Shown: positions 25,000-34,251, counted from the first letter of the stretch. The stretch is 60,194 nt of DNA from Desertimonas flava (GCF_003426815.1 NZ_QKYK01000034.1:1-60194), one strand, 5' to 3'. Numbers and translations: made by a program. Notes: generated from the sequence alone by a model not told the origin.

Positions 25000-27110
25000 G
25001 CGACCGGCCTCGCTCGGGCGCGCCGCCGAGGGCGGGCAAGCGGGGCTTCGGCTACCAGCCCGCCCTCGACGGGCTGCGAGCGCTGTCGGTGATCGCCGTC
25101 ATTCTCTATCACGCCGGGTTCTCGTGGATGACCGGCGGCTTCTTCGGCGTCGAGGTGTTCTTCGTCGTCTCGGGATTCCTGATCACCTCGCTGCTGATCG
25201 AGGAGCGCAACAAGTCGTTGGCCCGCATCGCTCGCCGGGCGGCCGGCGGCCACGAGGACGCCCACGCGGCGCTGGGCCTCACCGGTGGCATCGATCTGCG
25301 CCAGTTCTGGCTGCGGCGGGCCCGCCGCCTGCTGCCGGCCCTGGCCGTCGTGCTGGTGGCCGTGTCGTTGTGGGCGATGGTGGGCGGCAACGACGCCCAG
25401 CGCTCGCAGCTGCGGCGCGACCTGCCGTGGGCCGTGTTCTACGCCGGCAACTGGGGCCAGGTGCTCGGCGACATCCCCTACTACTCCGCCGACCCGCCGC
25501 TGCTGCGCCATCTGTGGAGCCTCGCCGTCGAGGAGCAGTGGTACCTGGTCTGGCCGCTGCTGTTCATCGGCATCGTCCTGCTGCGCTGGCGCGACGTCAC
25601 CGCGGCCAAAGTGCTCGCCGGCCTCGCGCTGGTGTCGATGATCGCCACGTTCTGGCTGCACCGCGGCGGGCCCGGTCCGATCTCCTCGTCGATCTCGGCG
25701 TTCGACGGGGTCGATCGCACCAACTTCATGTACCTGTCGACGTTCACGCGGGCGTCGGGTCTGCTGCTCGGCGCCGCCGCGGCGTTCGTGTGGCGCCCGT
25801 GGCGCACGGTGAAGAGCAACGCGACGATCCCCGCCGTCGACGCCGCCGGCGGCGCGGCGGTGGCCGGCCTGGGCGTGATCGCCGCCTCGGCCACGCTGAT
25901 CGACGGCTACGTGTACCAGTGGCTGCTGCCGATGGTGTCGATCCTGTCGGCGGTGGCGGTGATGGCCGCCGTGCACCCCGGTGCCACGTGGTTCCGCATC
26001 GCCCTGTCGTGGAAGCCGCTGGTCGAGATCGGTCGCCGCAGCTACGGCCTCTACCTCTGGCACTGGCCGATCTTCGTGTTCGCCGAGGCCTACCACGGGT
26101 CGGTGGCACGGTTCGTCGCCGCGTCGCTCGTCACCGTCGTCGTCTCCGAGGCCTGCTACCGCTACGTCGAGACGCCGGTGCGCCACGGCGCCCTGTCCAC
26201 GTGGTGGCGATCCGGCGGGGGCACGCGGGGCCGGCTCGTGCCGACCGCCGTCGCCGGATGTGTCGGCCTGGGCATCGTCGGCTTCTACGCCAGCGTCGAG
26301 CCGTTCGACCGGGCCGAGGGCGGCGAGGCCATCGAGTTCGTCGCGCCCCCGACGACGGGAGCGCCGACGACCGTCGCCACCGTCGCCGCCGGGATCGGCG
26401 CGCCACCCACCACCGCCGTGCCGACCACGGTGGTCGACAACGTGCCCGACCTCGTCGTCGTCGGCGACTCCACGGCCGACGCCCTCGTGAAGAACGCCCC
26501 CGACGGGTTGGAGGAGACGTTCGACGTGACCAACGGGGCCGTCCCCGGCTGCAGCGTCTACGACAGCGGGTCGGTGCGCAGCGCCCGGGCCGGGTTCCGC
26601 AACTCGTTCACCGTGTGCGAGGGCTGGGCCGACGAATGGCGGTCGGCGGCCGAGGACGCCGGGGCCGAGATCGCCCTCGTCGTGCTCGGCGCGTGGGACG
26701 TGTTCGACCTCACCACGTCCGACGGTGACCTGCTCCAGTTCGGCACGTCGGACTGGGACTACTACGTCGCCGCCCGCCTGCAGGAGGGCATCGACGCGCT
26801 CGTCAGCACGGGCGCCCACGTCGGCCTGCTCGAGGTGCCGTGCATGCGCCCCAAGGACGTCAACGGGGCGGCCGTGCCGGCGCTGCCCGAACGTGCCGAC
26901 GACGCTCGCGTGGCGCACCTCAACGAACTGTGGCGCTGGGTGGCCAGCCAGAACCCCGACACCGTCTCGTTCGTTCCCGGCCCCGACGAGTGGTGCGGCG
27001 ACGAGAGGATCTCCGCCGACCTCGCCTACCGCTGGGACGGCGTCCACGTCTACACCCCCGGCGCCAACCTCATCTTCCAAACCATCGTCCCCGAGTTACT
27101 CGCTCTCTGA
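24996..27110 (+). CDS. OafA/YrhL-type acyltransferase with SGNH domain
   Basis: A 704-residue membrane O-acyltransferase. The N-terminal acyltransferase-3 domain has about ten helices: YQPALDGLRALSVIAVILYHAG with the catalytic-type His, FFGVEVFFVVSGFLIT, and LWSLAVEEQWYLVWPLL. A Thr/Pro linker (about 450-490) leads to an extracytoplasmic SGNH domain, with block I VVVGDSTADALVK and block V YRWDGVHV supplying Ser and Asp/His. Such proteins O-acetylate cell-surface glycans. ATG 24996 overlaps the cysS stop. A strong hairpin follows at 27175. Confidence 0.9.
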   Translation: MSDRPRSGAPPRAGKRGFGYQPALDGLRALSVIAVILYHAGFSWMTGGFFGVEVFFVVSGFLITSLLIEERNKSLARIARRAAGGHEDAHAALGLTGGIDLRQFWLRRARRLLPALAVVLVAVSLWAMVGGNDAQRSQLRRDLPWAVFYAGNWGQVLGDIPYYSADPPLLRHLWSLAVEEQWYLVWPLLFIGIVLLRWRDVTAAKVLAGLALVSMIATFWLHRGGPGPISSSISAFDGVDRTNFMYLSTFTRASGLLLGAAAAFVWRPWRTVKSNATIPAVDAAGGAAVAGLGVIAASATLIDGYVYQWLLPMVSILSAVAVMAAVHPGATWFRIALSWKPLVEIGRRSYGLYLWHWPIFVFAEAYHGSVARFVAASLVTVVVSEACYRYVETPVRHGALSTWWRSGGGTRGRLVPTAVAGCVGLGIVGFYASVEPFDRAEGGEAIEFVAPPTTGAPTTVATVAAGIGAPPTTAVPTTVVDNVPDLVVVGDSTADALVKNAPDGLEETFDVTNGAVPGCSVYDSGSVRSARAGFRNSFTVCEGWADEWRSAAEDAGAEIALVVLGAWDVFDLTTSDGDLLQFGTSDWDYYVAARLQEGIDALVSTGAHVGLLEVPCMRPKDVNGAAVPALPERADDARVAHLNELWRWVASQNPDTVSFVPGPDEWCGDERISADLAYRWDGVHVYTPGANLIFQTIVPELLAL

Positions 27111-27174
27111 GTTTCGTCCTCGCTCCGCATCGGTCGCTGCGCTCCCTCGCTGCGCTGCGGCGAGTTGTTCTGCG

Positions 27175-27210
27175 GCCGCCGGCGCCCGGCAAAGCCCGGG
27201 CGCCGGCGGC
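27175..27210. terminator. Bidirectional hairpin between convergent genes
   Basis: Perfect 15-base GC-rich arms (27175-27189 and 27196-27210) with loop CAAAGC, in the 212-bp gap between the acyltransferase and the convergent secreted protein. I see nothing else in that gap. Confidence 0.8.
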
Positions 27211-27322
27211 GCCGAAGAGTTGCTGTGGCGTCATCTTCACTCCCGGCCCTCTCGGGGCCTTACATCCCCACTGCCCACCTGGTCCGCTCGTTGGTCGTTT
27301 CGCGACGGCTCGAACGCGGTGG

Positions 27323-29383
27323 CTAGTCCGTTGGGTCGGCGAGGCAGGGGGCGGCGGCGCAGACGTCGATCAGTTCGCCGTCGAAGAGGAAGGTGTTGAT
27401 CTGCAACTGGGCGTCGGGGTCGGCGCGCGGGTCCTCGTGGGGATCACGGGTGGTGCTGGGCGCGACGTCGGCGAGCGGGATCGGGTCGGACCCGGAGTCC
27501 CACACCACCAGCCCCGATCCGTTGCTCGGGTACTCCAGCGTCTCGAGTCCCCAGCCGGGTTCCACCTCGCCGCTGCGCCCCGGTTCGGTGACCGGCCGGT
27601 GCACCGGCATGGCCATCGCCCGGGCGGCGATGAACGCCGTCAGCTCGCTCACCTGCCAGTCGCCGAACGCCACGTGCATCAGGACGTCCTTGGCGGGCGT
27701 GCCGGGTAGCGGGTCGGCGGTGACGTGGCTCACGTAGCCGGCCCCCTCGCCGCGATCCCACAGCATCTGCACCATCGCCAGGATGAGCGCCCGATCGGCG
27801 ACGTTGGGGTAGGCGGGTACGAAGATCGCCTCGTAGTCGTGGAAGTCGACCGAGCGGGGGAGCAGCAGGCCGTAGTTCATGCCGGCCACGCCGACGACGA
27901 AGCGGTCGATGTCGGTCGACACGCCCGCGAGCATCAGGCCCATGATCGCCCCCTGGCTGTTGCCGTTGTAGGCGACCACGGACGCGTCGGCGATCGGCGT
28001 GCCGTCGGCCCGCTGGAATGACGGGTCGGCAGTCAACCCGTCGTCGGCGAGCAGCAGCCGGGTCAGTACGAGCTGGTTGAGCACGCCCTGCTGGAGGCGG
28101 TCGGCCATCGACGGGAAGTTGGAGAAGTCGCCGAGCGTCTCGATCGCGTTGCCGATGTCGTCGGTGCTCATGCCCGCCCAGCGCGTCGCGCAGATCACCG
28201 AGTTGCCGGCGTTGGCGAGGCGGATCTGGTTGCCGGCGTTGATCTCGCCCTCGGTGCCGAGGAGCCCGTGGCCGTACTGCACGAGGTGGGCCGGATCCGC
28301 GCCGGTCATCGCGCCCTCGGGGATGTTGCACTGGAACGTGGCCGTCAGCGTGCCGTTGGCGGCGGGGAGGGCGTCGGGCTCGGCGGCGGTGTCGGCGTCG
28401 TAGTGGAAGCGCTCGCCGGGAGCGCCGTCGCCGGTGAGCCAGTTGGTCACGTTGTACGTGCCGATGACCGTGCGGGCCAGGCCCTCGCGCGGCGTGCCGT
28501 CGTCGTGGGTCGGGTCGTCGATCACCTCGCTGACGGTGAACTCGGGGGCGGCGTCACCCAGCTCGGCGAGCGTGGCGTCGCGGATGTGCACCATCCGCCC
28601 CGTCGTGTTCGTGGTGCTGGCGACAGTGAAGTCCCACGCCAGCACGAGCGACTCGCGCGCCACGCCCGCCGCCTCGAGGGCATCCAGCGCCGGCGCCAGC
28701 TCGGCGGCCCGATCGGCGAGCGATCCGTCGGCCGTGCCGTCGAGGATGGCGGAGAATGCCTCGCCGGCGGCGATCGGGGAGCCGTCGGTGGCGACGAGGT
28801 CGCGCAGCGCCACGGCGTAGGTGTGCCCCTCGGTGAGGACGACGGCCGGGTGGATGACCAGCAGTTGATCGTCGGGCAGGCCGTCGCCCCGGGTGTCGAG
28901 CTCGGCCCACAGCGGGACCCGCTCGCCCGAGTCGACGTCGATGATCACGACCGGCGCGTCAGCGTCGAGCGATCCGCCGAGGTCGGTCCACGACGGCAGC
29001 GCTGACGCCTCGGCGTCGAGACCGGGTACATGCGTGAGCAGCGTGCTGTTGGGGCTGAAGCCGTCGTTGCGGTTCCACTCGGTCACGTCGATCTGAACTC
29101 CCGCGGCGTTCACCGGCGCGCCCTCGGAGGGGAAGGCGACCCGGCGCCCCGTCGCCGACGCCGGATCGTCAGCGGTGTAGTGGTTGCTCGGGAACGGCAG
29201 GTAGCAGAGCCGCGGGTCGATCGGGTCGCAGCCCTCTGCCGTGGCGTCGGCAGTGGCGACGATGCCGCTCGAGTCGTCCGGCGGTGTCGTCGCCGAGGCC
29301 GGCGGCGAGCTCGCCCCGATCGCAGCCACCGCCGAGACCATCGAGATCGCCAACGCCGTCGTCCGTGTCGCCCATCGCCCCAT
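27323..29383 (-). CDS. Large secreted alpha/beta-hydrolase-like protein
   Basis: A 686-residue exported protein. A signal peptide (to about residue 32, ending PPASATT) is followed by a region beginning CDPIDPRLCYLPFPSNHYT. The middle carries beta-rich segments (VVLTEGHTYAVALRDLV resembles the Ig-like pre-domain of secreted lipases). A hydrolase core from about residue 335 has HLVQYGHGLLGT, the nucleophile elbow VAYNGNSQGAIMG (G-x-S-x-G), and DVLMHVAFGDWQVS in the position of an acid/His region. Esterase or lipase activity is inferred; the substrate is unknown. A dyad lies upstream at 29493. Confidence 0.75.
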   Translation of the reverse strand: MGRWATRTTALAISMVSAVAAIGASSPPASATTPPDDSSGIVATADATAEGCDPIDPRLCYLPFPSNHYTADDPASATGRRVAFPSEGAPVNAAGVQIDVTEWNRNDGFSPNSTLLTHVPGLDAEASALPSWTDLGGSLDADAPVVIIDVDSGERVPLWAELDTRGDGLPDDQLLVIHPAVVLTEGHTYAVALRDLVATDGSPIAAGEAFSAILDGTADGSLADRAAELAPALDALEAAGVARESLVLAWDFTVASTTNTTGRMVHIRDATLAELGDAAPEFTVSEVIDDPTHDDGTPREGLARTVIGTYNVTNWLTGDGAPGERFHYDADTAAEPDALPAANGTLTATFQCNIPEGAMTGADPAHLVQYGHGLLGTEGEINAGNQIRLANAGNSVICATRWAGMSTDDIGNAIETLGDFSNFPSMADRLQQGVLNQLVLTRLLLADDGLTADPSFQRADGTPIADASVVAYNGNSQGAIMGLMLAGVSTDIDRFVVGVAGMNYGLLLPRSVDFHDYEAIFVPAYPNVADRALILAMVQMLWDRGEGAGYVSHVTADPLPGTPAKDVLMHVAFGDWQVSELTAFIAARAMAMPVHRPVTEPGRSGEVEPGWGLETLEYPSNGSGLVVWDSGSDPIPLADVAPSTTRDPHEDPRADPDAQLQINTFLFDGELIDVCAAAPCLADPTD

Positions 29384-29492
29384 GTGCCGACCCTACGCCG
29401 CCGCCGACGCCCACCCCGAGGTGTCCCCGACGGGATGTGCGAGGGCGATGCTGCGGCTGGGTGGCGTATGACCTGCCCACCTCGAACCGGCA

Positions 29493-29540
29493 ACCGGAGG
29501 GTACGTACCCCACCGAAGCGTCGGGTATTTACCCTCCGGT
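29493..29540. promoter_or_regulatory. Extended inverted repeat upstream of the secreted hydrolase-like gene
   Basis: Perfect 11-base arms ACCGGAGGGTA (29493-29503) and TACCCTCCGGT (29530-29540), enclosing an inner GTACCC...GGGTAT pair. It lies about 110 bp before the start of the minus-strand gene at 29383. It could be an operator or a leader hairpin; neither is proven. Confidence 0.45.
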
Positions 29541-29565
29541 CCCTGGCGACGGTGTCCGAACCCGG

Positions 29566-29600
29566 CAGTAACGGATGGTGCCTGGCACCATCTGTTACTG
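29566..29600. repeat. Dispersed palindromic repeat, 17-bp arms with one mismatch
   Basis: Arms 29566-29582 and 29584-29600 around a central T; core GGTGCC-T-GGCACC. Its right arm is identical to the half copy next to the IS30 end at 104-120. It sits between the divergent promoter region of the 27323 gene and the end of the 29628 gene. Confidence 0.8.
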
Positions 29601-29627
29601 CAGCGCCGGAGCGCACGCTGCATCCGG

Positions 29628-30374
29628 TCAGGTGGTGGGGCGAGCGGTGTCGGTGGGTGGTGACGGGGTGCCGAAGTCCTGCCACGGGACGCCGACACGG
29701 GTGAAGCAGAGCGAGATCTCGGCGGCGTCTTCGGGGGTGGCGCCGAGGAACGCCAGGTCCACCTGCACCTCGTCGATGTACACCCCGTCGACCGACGTGT
29801 CGGTGGTGATGTCGTCGGGCACCTCGCGGGCGACGCCGGGGTCGATCGCCTCGACGCACGCCACGATGCTGTCGTGCTGGCGGGCCTGCAGGTCGTCGGG
29901 ACGCTCGACGGTGGCGAAGTAGCGGTTGGCGATGTTGCCGAGGTAGCTCTCCGAACAACCGCGATCGAGCGTGTTCGACGCCCGCCCGAGGCCGTCGTCG
30001 CCGGCGAGCTGCCAGTCGATCGTCAGGCCCACCTGCAGATCGATGTCGTAGGCGTAGCGACCGCCGGCCCCGCCGTCGGCGAGGCAACCGAGGTAGCGCT
30101 GGTACGCCTCGTCCAACTCCTCGGCGGTCACCACATCGTCGGCGAGCACGCCGGGCACGAACCCGGTGTCGTCGACGACCACCGAGCCGACCGGTGCCTC
30201 CACCGCCTCCGGAGGAACGGCCTCCGAGTCCACCACGAGCACGGGGGTGGTGTCATCGGGGACCGTCTCCTCCGAACGGTCGTCGTCGCCCGAACACGCC
30301 GCACCGACCAGGCACATGGTCACGACCGCCAGCACCCCCGCCGGCCTCGGGACGCGGGGTCGGGGGCGCAGCAC
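29628..30374 (-). CDS. Putative lipoprotein of unknown function
   Basis: A 248-residue protein. The signal peptide ends in a lipobox (MCLVGAAC), so it is predicted to be anchored to the membrane outer face by Cys27. The mature part starts with an acidic Asp/Glu/Thr linker. It contains five further cysteines spread through a mostly helical region (RYLGCLADGG, LDRGCSESYLGNI, SIVACVEAI, SLCFTRVG), suggesting two disulfides. I do not recognise the family. It is followed 37 bp upstream by the DUF1772/NmrA pair on the same strand. Confidence 0.7.
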   Translation of the reverse strand: MLRPRPRVPRPAGVLAVVTMCLVGAACSGDDDRSEETVPDDTTPVLVVDSEAVPPEAVEAPVGSVVVDDTGFVPGVLADDVVTAEELDEAYQRYLGCLADGGAGGRYAYDIDLQVGLTIDWQLAGDDGLGRASNTLDRGCSESYLGNIANRYFATVERPDDLQARQHDSIVACVEAIDPGVAREVPDDITTDTSVDGVYIDEVQVDLAFLGATPEDAAEISLCFTRVGVPWQDFGTPSPPTDTARPTT

Positions 30375-30410
30375 GCGGTCACGGTACCAAGCACCTCCGC
30401 CGGCACCGGG

Positions 30411-30899
30411 TCACGTGGTCCGCAGCGACAGCGTGTAGAGCACCGTCGACACGAGCGGCAGCACGGTGCGCACGTGGTTCCATGCCGTCCACGTCGATGC
30501 GTAGTGGCGCCAGGCGTCGATCGAGGCCGGAGCGTCGGGGTCGAGCCGCAAGAGAGCGTTGTTGCGGGGCACGTGGTACACCATCGTCAGCACGATGGCA
30601 CCGACGATGTAGAGGATGCCGGCGACGAGTTGCAGCACGGCGGCCGTCTCGTCGAGACGTCCGAGCGCCCGCACGCCGAGGATGATCGCCACGACCATCG
30701 TGCCGAACAGACCGAGCATCAGCAGCGGCGAGCGATCGGCCGCTCGGTTGATGTCCTGCATCGCCCGCAACCCGACGGCACCCGGCGCGGCCCTGAGGCC
30801 CGACATGGTGATCGTGGAGTAGGCGAAGAAGAATCCGGCCATCAGTCCCGTGGCGGCGATCGCCGTGACGGTCGCCCAGCGGTCGAAGCCCTCGATCAC
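30411..30899 (-). CDS. DUF1772 (anthrone-oxygenase-like) membrane protein
   Basis: A 162-residue protein with about four transmembrane helices: VTAIAATGLMAGFFFAYSTITM, LLMLGLFGTMVVAIILGVRAL, LVAGILYIVGAIVLTMVYHV and the C-terminal VLPLVSTVLYTLSL. The segment YHVPRNNAL is the DUF1772 signature. GTG 30899 overlaps the TGA of the upstream NAD(P)-binding gene. Members are small membrane proteins, some named anthrone oxygenase, without a settled role in bacteria. Confidence 0.8.
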   Translation of the reverse strand: MIEGFDRWATVTAIAATGLMAGFFFAYSTITMSGLRAAPGAVGLRAMQDINRAADRSPLLMLGLFGTMVVAIILGVRALGRLDETAAVLQLVAGILYIVGAIVLTMVYHVPRNNALLRLDPDAPASIDAWRHYASTWTAWNHVRTVLPLVSTVLYTLSLRTT

Positions 30900-31777
30900 G
30901 CCGCCCCCTCCGCCGGATCGGCCGCAGTAGCCCAGGCGCCGGCATCGGCGGCGTCGGCGGCGAACGCAGCGAACGACCGCGCCGGCCGGCCCAGCGCCCG
31001 CTGCACGCCGTCGGCGAGCGTGGCGTTGTGCCCGGCGAAGATGTGGGCGAACAGCGACGCCAGCATGTCGGCCTCGTCGGCGGGGACGCCGGCGGCGATC
31101 GCCTCGGTGGCGTAGGCGTCGACGGACACCGGCAGGTACACCACCTCGTTGCCGATGGCGGCCGACAGGGCGGCGGCCATCTCGTGGAACGACAGAAGCG
31201 TCGGGCCGGTCAGTTCGTACACCTCGCCGGTGTGGCCATCGGTCGTCAGCGCCAGCACGGCCACATCGGCCACGTCGTCGGCGTCGACGACGGGCTCGAG
31301 CACGTCGCCCGCGGGCAGAGCGATGACACCGTCGAGGACCGGGCCCTGCAAGAAGTGTTCGCTGAAGTTCTGGGCGAAGAAGCTGCACCGCAGCACGGTG
31401 GTGGGGATCGGGCCGTCGAGGAGGATCCGCTCGCACGCCTGGGCATCGGGCTCGCCGCGACCGGACAGCAGCACGAGCCGTTCGAGACCCGCCTGCTCGG
31501 CGGCCTTGCCGAACGCAGTGATGGCGTCGATCGAACCGGGGGCAGCGAGGTCGGGCTGGTAGGTGATATAGGCCGACGTCGCCCCGTCGAGAGCTGCCGG
31601 CCAGGTGGTGTGGTCCTCCCAGTCGAAGGAGACGGGGGTCGATCTCGACACCGGGCGCACGGGCCTCCCCATCGCGGTGAGGCGCTCGACGACGCGACGA
31701 CCGGTCTTGCCGTTGCCGCCGACGACGACGGTGAGGGAGTGGGTGGGATGGATGTGGTCGGAACTCATGGGTTCCAT
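30896..31777 (-). CDS. NmrA-like NAD(P)H-binding protein
   Basis: A 293-residue atypical short-chain dehydrogenase. The nucleotide loop VVVGGNGKTGRRVVERL is near residues 17-33, then the middle strand GLERLVLLSGRGE and CSFFAQNFSEHFLQG match the NmrA/HSCARG branch, which binds NADP(H) as redox sensor or quinone reductase. The usual YxxxK pair is not evident. ATG 31777 or 31768 could be the start. It is divergent from the AraC regulator at 31850 and co-transcribed with the DUF1772 gene. Confidence 0.85.
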   Translation of the reverse strand: MEPMSSDHIHPTHSLTVVVGGNGKTGRRVVERLTAMGRPVRPVSRSTPVSFDWEDHTTWPAALDGATSAYITYQPDLAAPGSIDAITAFGKAAEQAGLERLVLLSGRGEPDAQACERILLDGPIPTTVLRCSFFAQNFSEHFLQGPVLDGVIALPAGDVLEPVVDADDVADVAVLALTTDGHTGEVYELTGPTLLSFHEMAAALSAAIGNEVVYLPVSVDAYATEAIAAGVPADEADMLASLFAHIFAGHNATLADGVQRALGRPARSFAAFAADAADAGAWATAADPAEGAA

Positions 31778-31849
31778 CGAGCCAGGAATCGCTGAGACGA
31801 TCCATAGTCTCTCCGCTCGCTTTCATTCGTTTCCGTCTACGGTGAGTCC

Positions 31850-32830
31850 ATGGATGCGCTCTCGAGCTTCCTCGACGGCCCCCGGGCCCGGGCGGCGTTC
31901 ATGGTGCGTGTTGTCATGGAGTCGCCGTGGTCGATCTCGGTGGAGGACCGGGCGCCGATCGCCGTGCTGCCGATGCTCTCCGGCGAGGCGTGGCTCGATC
32001 CGCTCGACGGGTCGGACCCGATGCACTTCGTCGCCGGCGATCTGGTGATCGTCCGCGGCCCCGACGACTACGTGATGTCCGGCCGGCCCGGCGAGGCACC
32101 CAACGTCGCCATCATCGACCCCGGCGTGTGTCGGCCGCTCGACGACACCGTAATCGTCGAGCGCATGGACCTCGGGGTCCGCACGTGGGGCAACTGCGCC
32201 GACGGGCCCGACCAGTTCCTCGTCGGCAACTACCGCACCGACGGCGAGGTGAGCCGCTGGCTGCTCGACTCGTTGCCGCGGTTCGTCGTGCTGCGCCACG
32301 ACGAGTGGGCGTCGCCGTTGCTGCCGTTGCTCGCCGACGAGATGCGCCGTGACCAGACCGGCCAGCAGGTCGTGCTCGACCGTCTGCTCGACCTGCTGTT
32401 CGTATCGGCGCTGCGGGAGGTGTTCGCCGGCGCCGATGCCAACGCCCCGGCGTGGTTCGGGGCCAACGCCGACCCGGTCGTCGGCAAGGTGGTGCGGATG
32501 ATGCAGGACGAGCCCGAGCAGCCGTGGACGGTCGCCAACCTGGCCTCAGCCGTCGGCGTGTCGCGGGCGTTGCTCGCCCGGCGCTTCCACGAGGTCACCG
32601 GCGAGCCGCCGATGACGTTCCTCACCCGCTGGCGCATGGCGCTTGCCGCCGACCTCATGCTCGAGCGGGACGCCACGGTCACGTCGGTCGCCGCGGCCGT
32701 CGGCTACAGCAGCCCCTTCACGTTCTCCACGGCGTTCAAGCGGGCCCACGGCTTGAGCCCGCGCGACTACCGGATCGCCCGCACCGCCGCTGCCGACGTC
32801 CCGGATGACGCCGTCACGCTCGACGCCTGA
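31850..32830 (+). CDS. AraC-family transcriptional regulator (cupin sensor)
   Basis: A 326-residue regulator. The N-terminal half is a cupin-type sensor (WLDPLDGSDPMHFVAGDLVIVRGPDDYVM). The C-terminal two helix-turn-helix DNA-binding domain is EQPWTVANLASAVGVSRALLARRFHEVTGEPPMTFLTRWRMALAADLML...VTSVAAAVGYSSPFTFSTAFKRAHGLSPRDYR. It is divergent from the NmrA/DUF1772 pair with 72 bp between, so it likely controls that pair. Confidence 0.9.
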   Translation: MDALSSFLDGPRARAAFMVRVVMESPWSISVEDRAPIAVLPMLSGEAWLDPLDGSDPMHFVAGDLVIVRGPDDYVMSGRPGEAPNVAIIDPGVCRPLDDTVIVERMDLGVRTWGNCADGPDQFLVGNYRTDGEVSRWLLDSLPRFVVLRHDEWASPLLPLLADEMRRDQTGQQVVLDRLLDLLFVSALREVFAGADANAPAWFGANADPVVGKVVRMMQDEPEQPWTVANLASAVGVSRALLARRFHEVTGEPPMTFLTRWRMALAADLMLERDATVTSVAAAVGYSSPFTFSTAFKRAHGLSPRDYRIARTAAADVPDDAVTLDA

Positions 32831-32918
32831 GCGAGAAGCTCGTCGGACGGCTGCGCGATCGGCGAAGGAGGCGTCCAGACGGCCGGTGCAGGCTGCATGC
32901 CGGGCGTCCGCGTGCGAC

Positions 32919-32956
32919 GTTACCGGGGGTAGACAAGCTTGTTACCCGCTGGTAAC
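32919..32956. promoter_or_regulatory. Candidate operator for acyl-CoA dehydrogenase, GTTACC/GGTAAC
   Basis: GTTACC-CGCT-GGTAAC at 32941-32956 is a perfect 6-4-6 dyad immediately before the start at 32965. A third GTTACC half-site lies at 32919-32924. The dyad is of the kind bound by TetR-type fatty-acid regulators. No TetR gene is in the window. Confidence 0.55.
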
Positions 32957-32964
32957 TTGATGGC

Positions 32965-34179
32965 ATGAGCGAGTTCTCTCTGTCCCTCAGCGAAGATCAG
33001 CTGCAGATCCAGAAGTGGGTGCACGACTTCGCCGAGACCCTCGTGCGTCCGGCCGGCAGCGAGTGGGACGAGCGGGAGGAGTTCCCGTACCCGATCGTCG
33101 AGGAGGCCGCGCAGATCGGCCTCTACGGCGTGGACTTCATGCTCAACGCGATCTCCGACCCGTCGGGGCTCACCCTGCCCGTCGCCGTCGAGGAGCTGTT
33201 CTGGGGTGACGCCGGCATCGGCATGGCCATCATGGGCTCCGGCCTCGCCGCCGCCGGCATCTCCGGCAACGGCACGCCCGAGCAGGTGATGGAGTGGGTG
33301 CCGCAGTGCTACGGCACGCCCGACAAGATCGCCCTCGGCGCCTTCTGCGTGAGCGAGCCCGACGCCGGCTCCGACGTGTCCAGCCTCCGCACGCGCGCCG
33401 TCTACGACGAGGCCACCGGCGACTGGATCCTCAACGGGACCAAGGCGTGGATCACCAACGGCGGCATCGCCGACGTCCACGTGGTCGTCGCTGCCGTCGA
33501 TCCCGAGCTCAAGGGCCGCGGCCAGGCGAGCTTCGTCATCGGCCCGAACACCCCCGGCCTCAGCCAGGGGCAGAAGTACAAGAAGCACGGCATCCGCGCC
33601 TCGCACACCGCCGAGGTGGTGCTCGACGACGTGCGCATCCCCGGCAGCCAGCTGCTCGGCGGCAAGGAGAAGCTCGACGCGAAGCTCGCCCGCGCCCGTG
33701 AGCGCGGCACATCCGGCGCCAAGCAGCCGGCGATGGCCACGTTCGAGGCCACCCGCCCCACCGTCGGTGCCCAGGCGCTCGGCATCGCCCGTGCCGCCTA
33801 CGAGTACGCGCTCGAGTACGCCAAGGAGCGCCACGCCTTCGGCAAGCCGATCATCATGAACCAGGCGATCGCCTTCAAGCTCGCCAACATGATCACCGAG
33901 ATCGACGCCAGCCGCCTGCTCATCTGGCGGGCCGCCTGGCTCGCCCGCAACGGCGGCTACAAGAACGCCGAGGGTTCGATGAGCAAGTACAAGGCGTCGG
34001 AGGTCTCAGTCCGGGTCACCGAGGAAGCCATCCAGATCCTCGGTGGCTACGGCTACACCCGCGAGTACCCCGTCGAGCGCTGGCACCGCGACGCCAAGAT
34101 CCACACGATCTTCGAAGGCACGAGCGAGATCCAACAACTCGTCATCAGCCGGGCCATCTCCGGCCTCCGCATCGAGTGA
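32965..34179 (+). CDS. Acyl-CoA dehydrogenase
   Basis: A 404-residue flavoprotein performing alpha,beta-desaturation of an acyl-CoA. Signatures are LGAFCVSEPDAGSDVSSLRTRA, WILNGTKAWITNGG, the C-terminal ILGGYGYTREYPVERWHRDAK, and IFEGTSEIQQLVISR, whose Glu sits at the position of the catalytic base of short/medium-chain members. ATG 32965 lies 9 bp after the dyad at 32941-32956, so repressor binding would block initiation. It stands alone, with the convergent iron-uptake gene after 72 bp. Chain-length preference cannot be read off. Confidence 0.9.
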   Translation: MSEFSLSLSEDQLQIQKWVHDFAETLVRPAGSEWDEREEFPYPIVEEAAQIGLYGVDFMLNAISDPSGLTLPVAVEELFWGDAGIGMAIMGSGLAAAGISGNGTPEQVMEWVPQCYGTPDKIALGAFCVSEPDAGSDVSSLRTRAVYDEATGDWILNGTKAWITNGGIADVHVVVAAVDPELKGRGQASFVIGPNTPGLSQGQKYKKHGIRASHTAEVVLDDVRIPGSQLLGGKEKLDAKLARARERGTSGAKQPAMATFEATRPTVGAQALGIARAAYEYALEYAKERHAFGKPIIMNQAIAFKLANMITEIDASRLLIWRAAWLARNGGYKNAEGSMSKYKASEVSVRVTEEAIQILGGYGYTREYPVERWHRDAKIHTIFEGTSEIQQLVISRAISGLRIE

Positions 34180-34251
34180 TGAAAGTCCAGGTCAGCGGTC
34201 GCTTCTTAGCGTGCGGGCACCCGCTCACGATGGATGCCCGCGTCCACGAGG

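Noticed and set aside
24909-27080. 723-codon minus-strand open frame opposite the acyltransferase
   Set aside because: His/Arg/Asp-rich composition and no motif; the acyltransferase frame has clear catalytic blocks and membrane helices.
31794-31811. GAGAC-N8-GTCTC dyad between the NmrA and AraC genes
   Set aside because: Five-base arms only; too weak to call an operator although the position is suitable.
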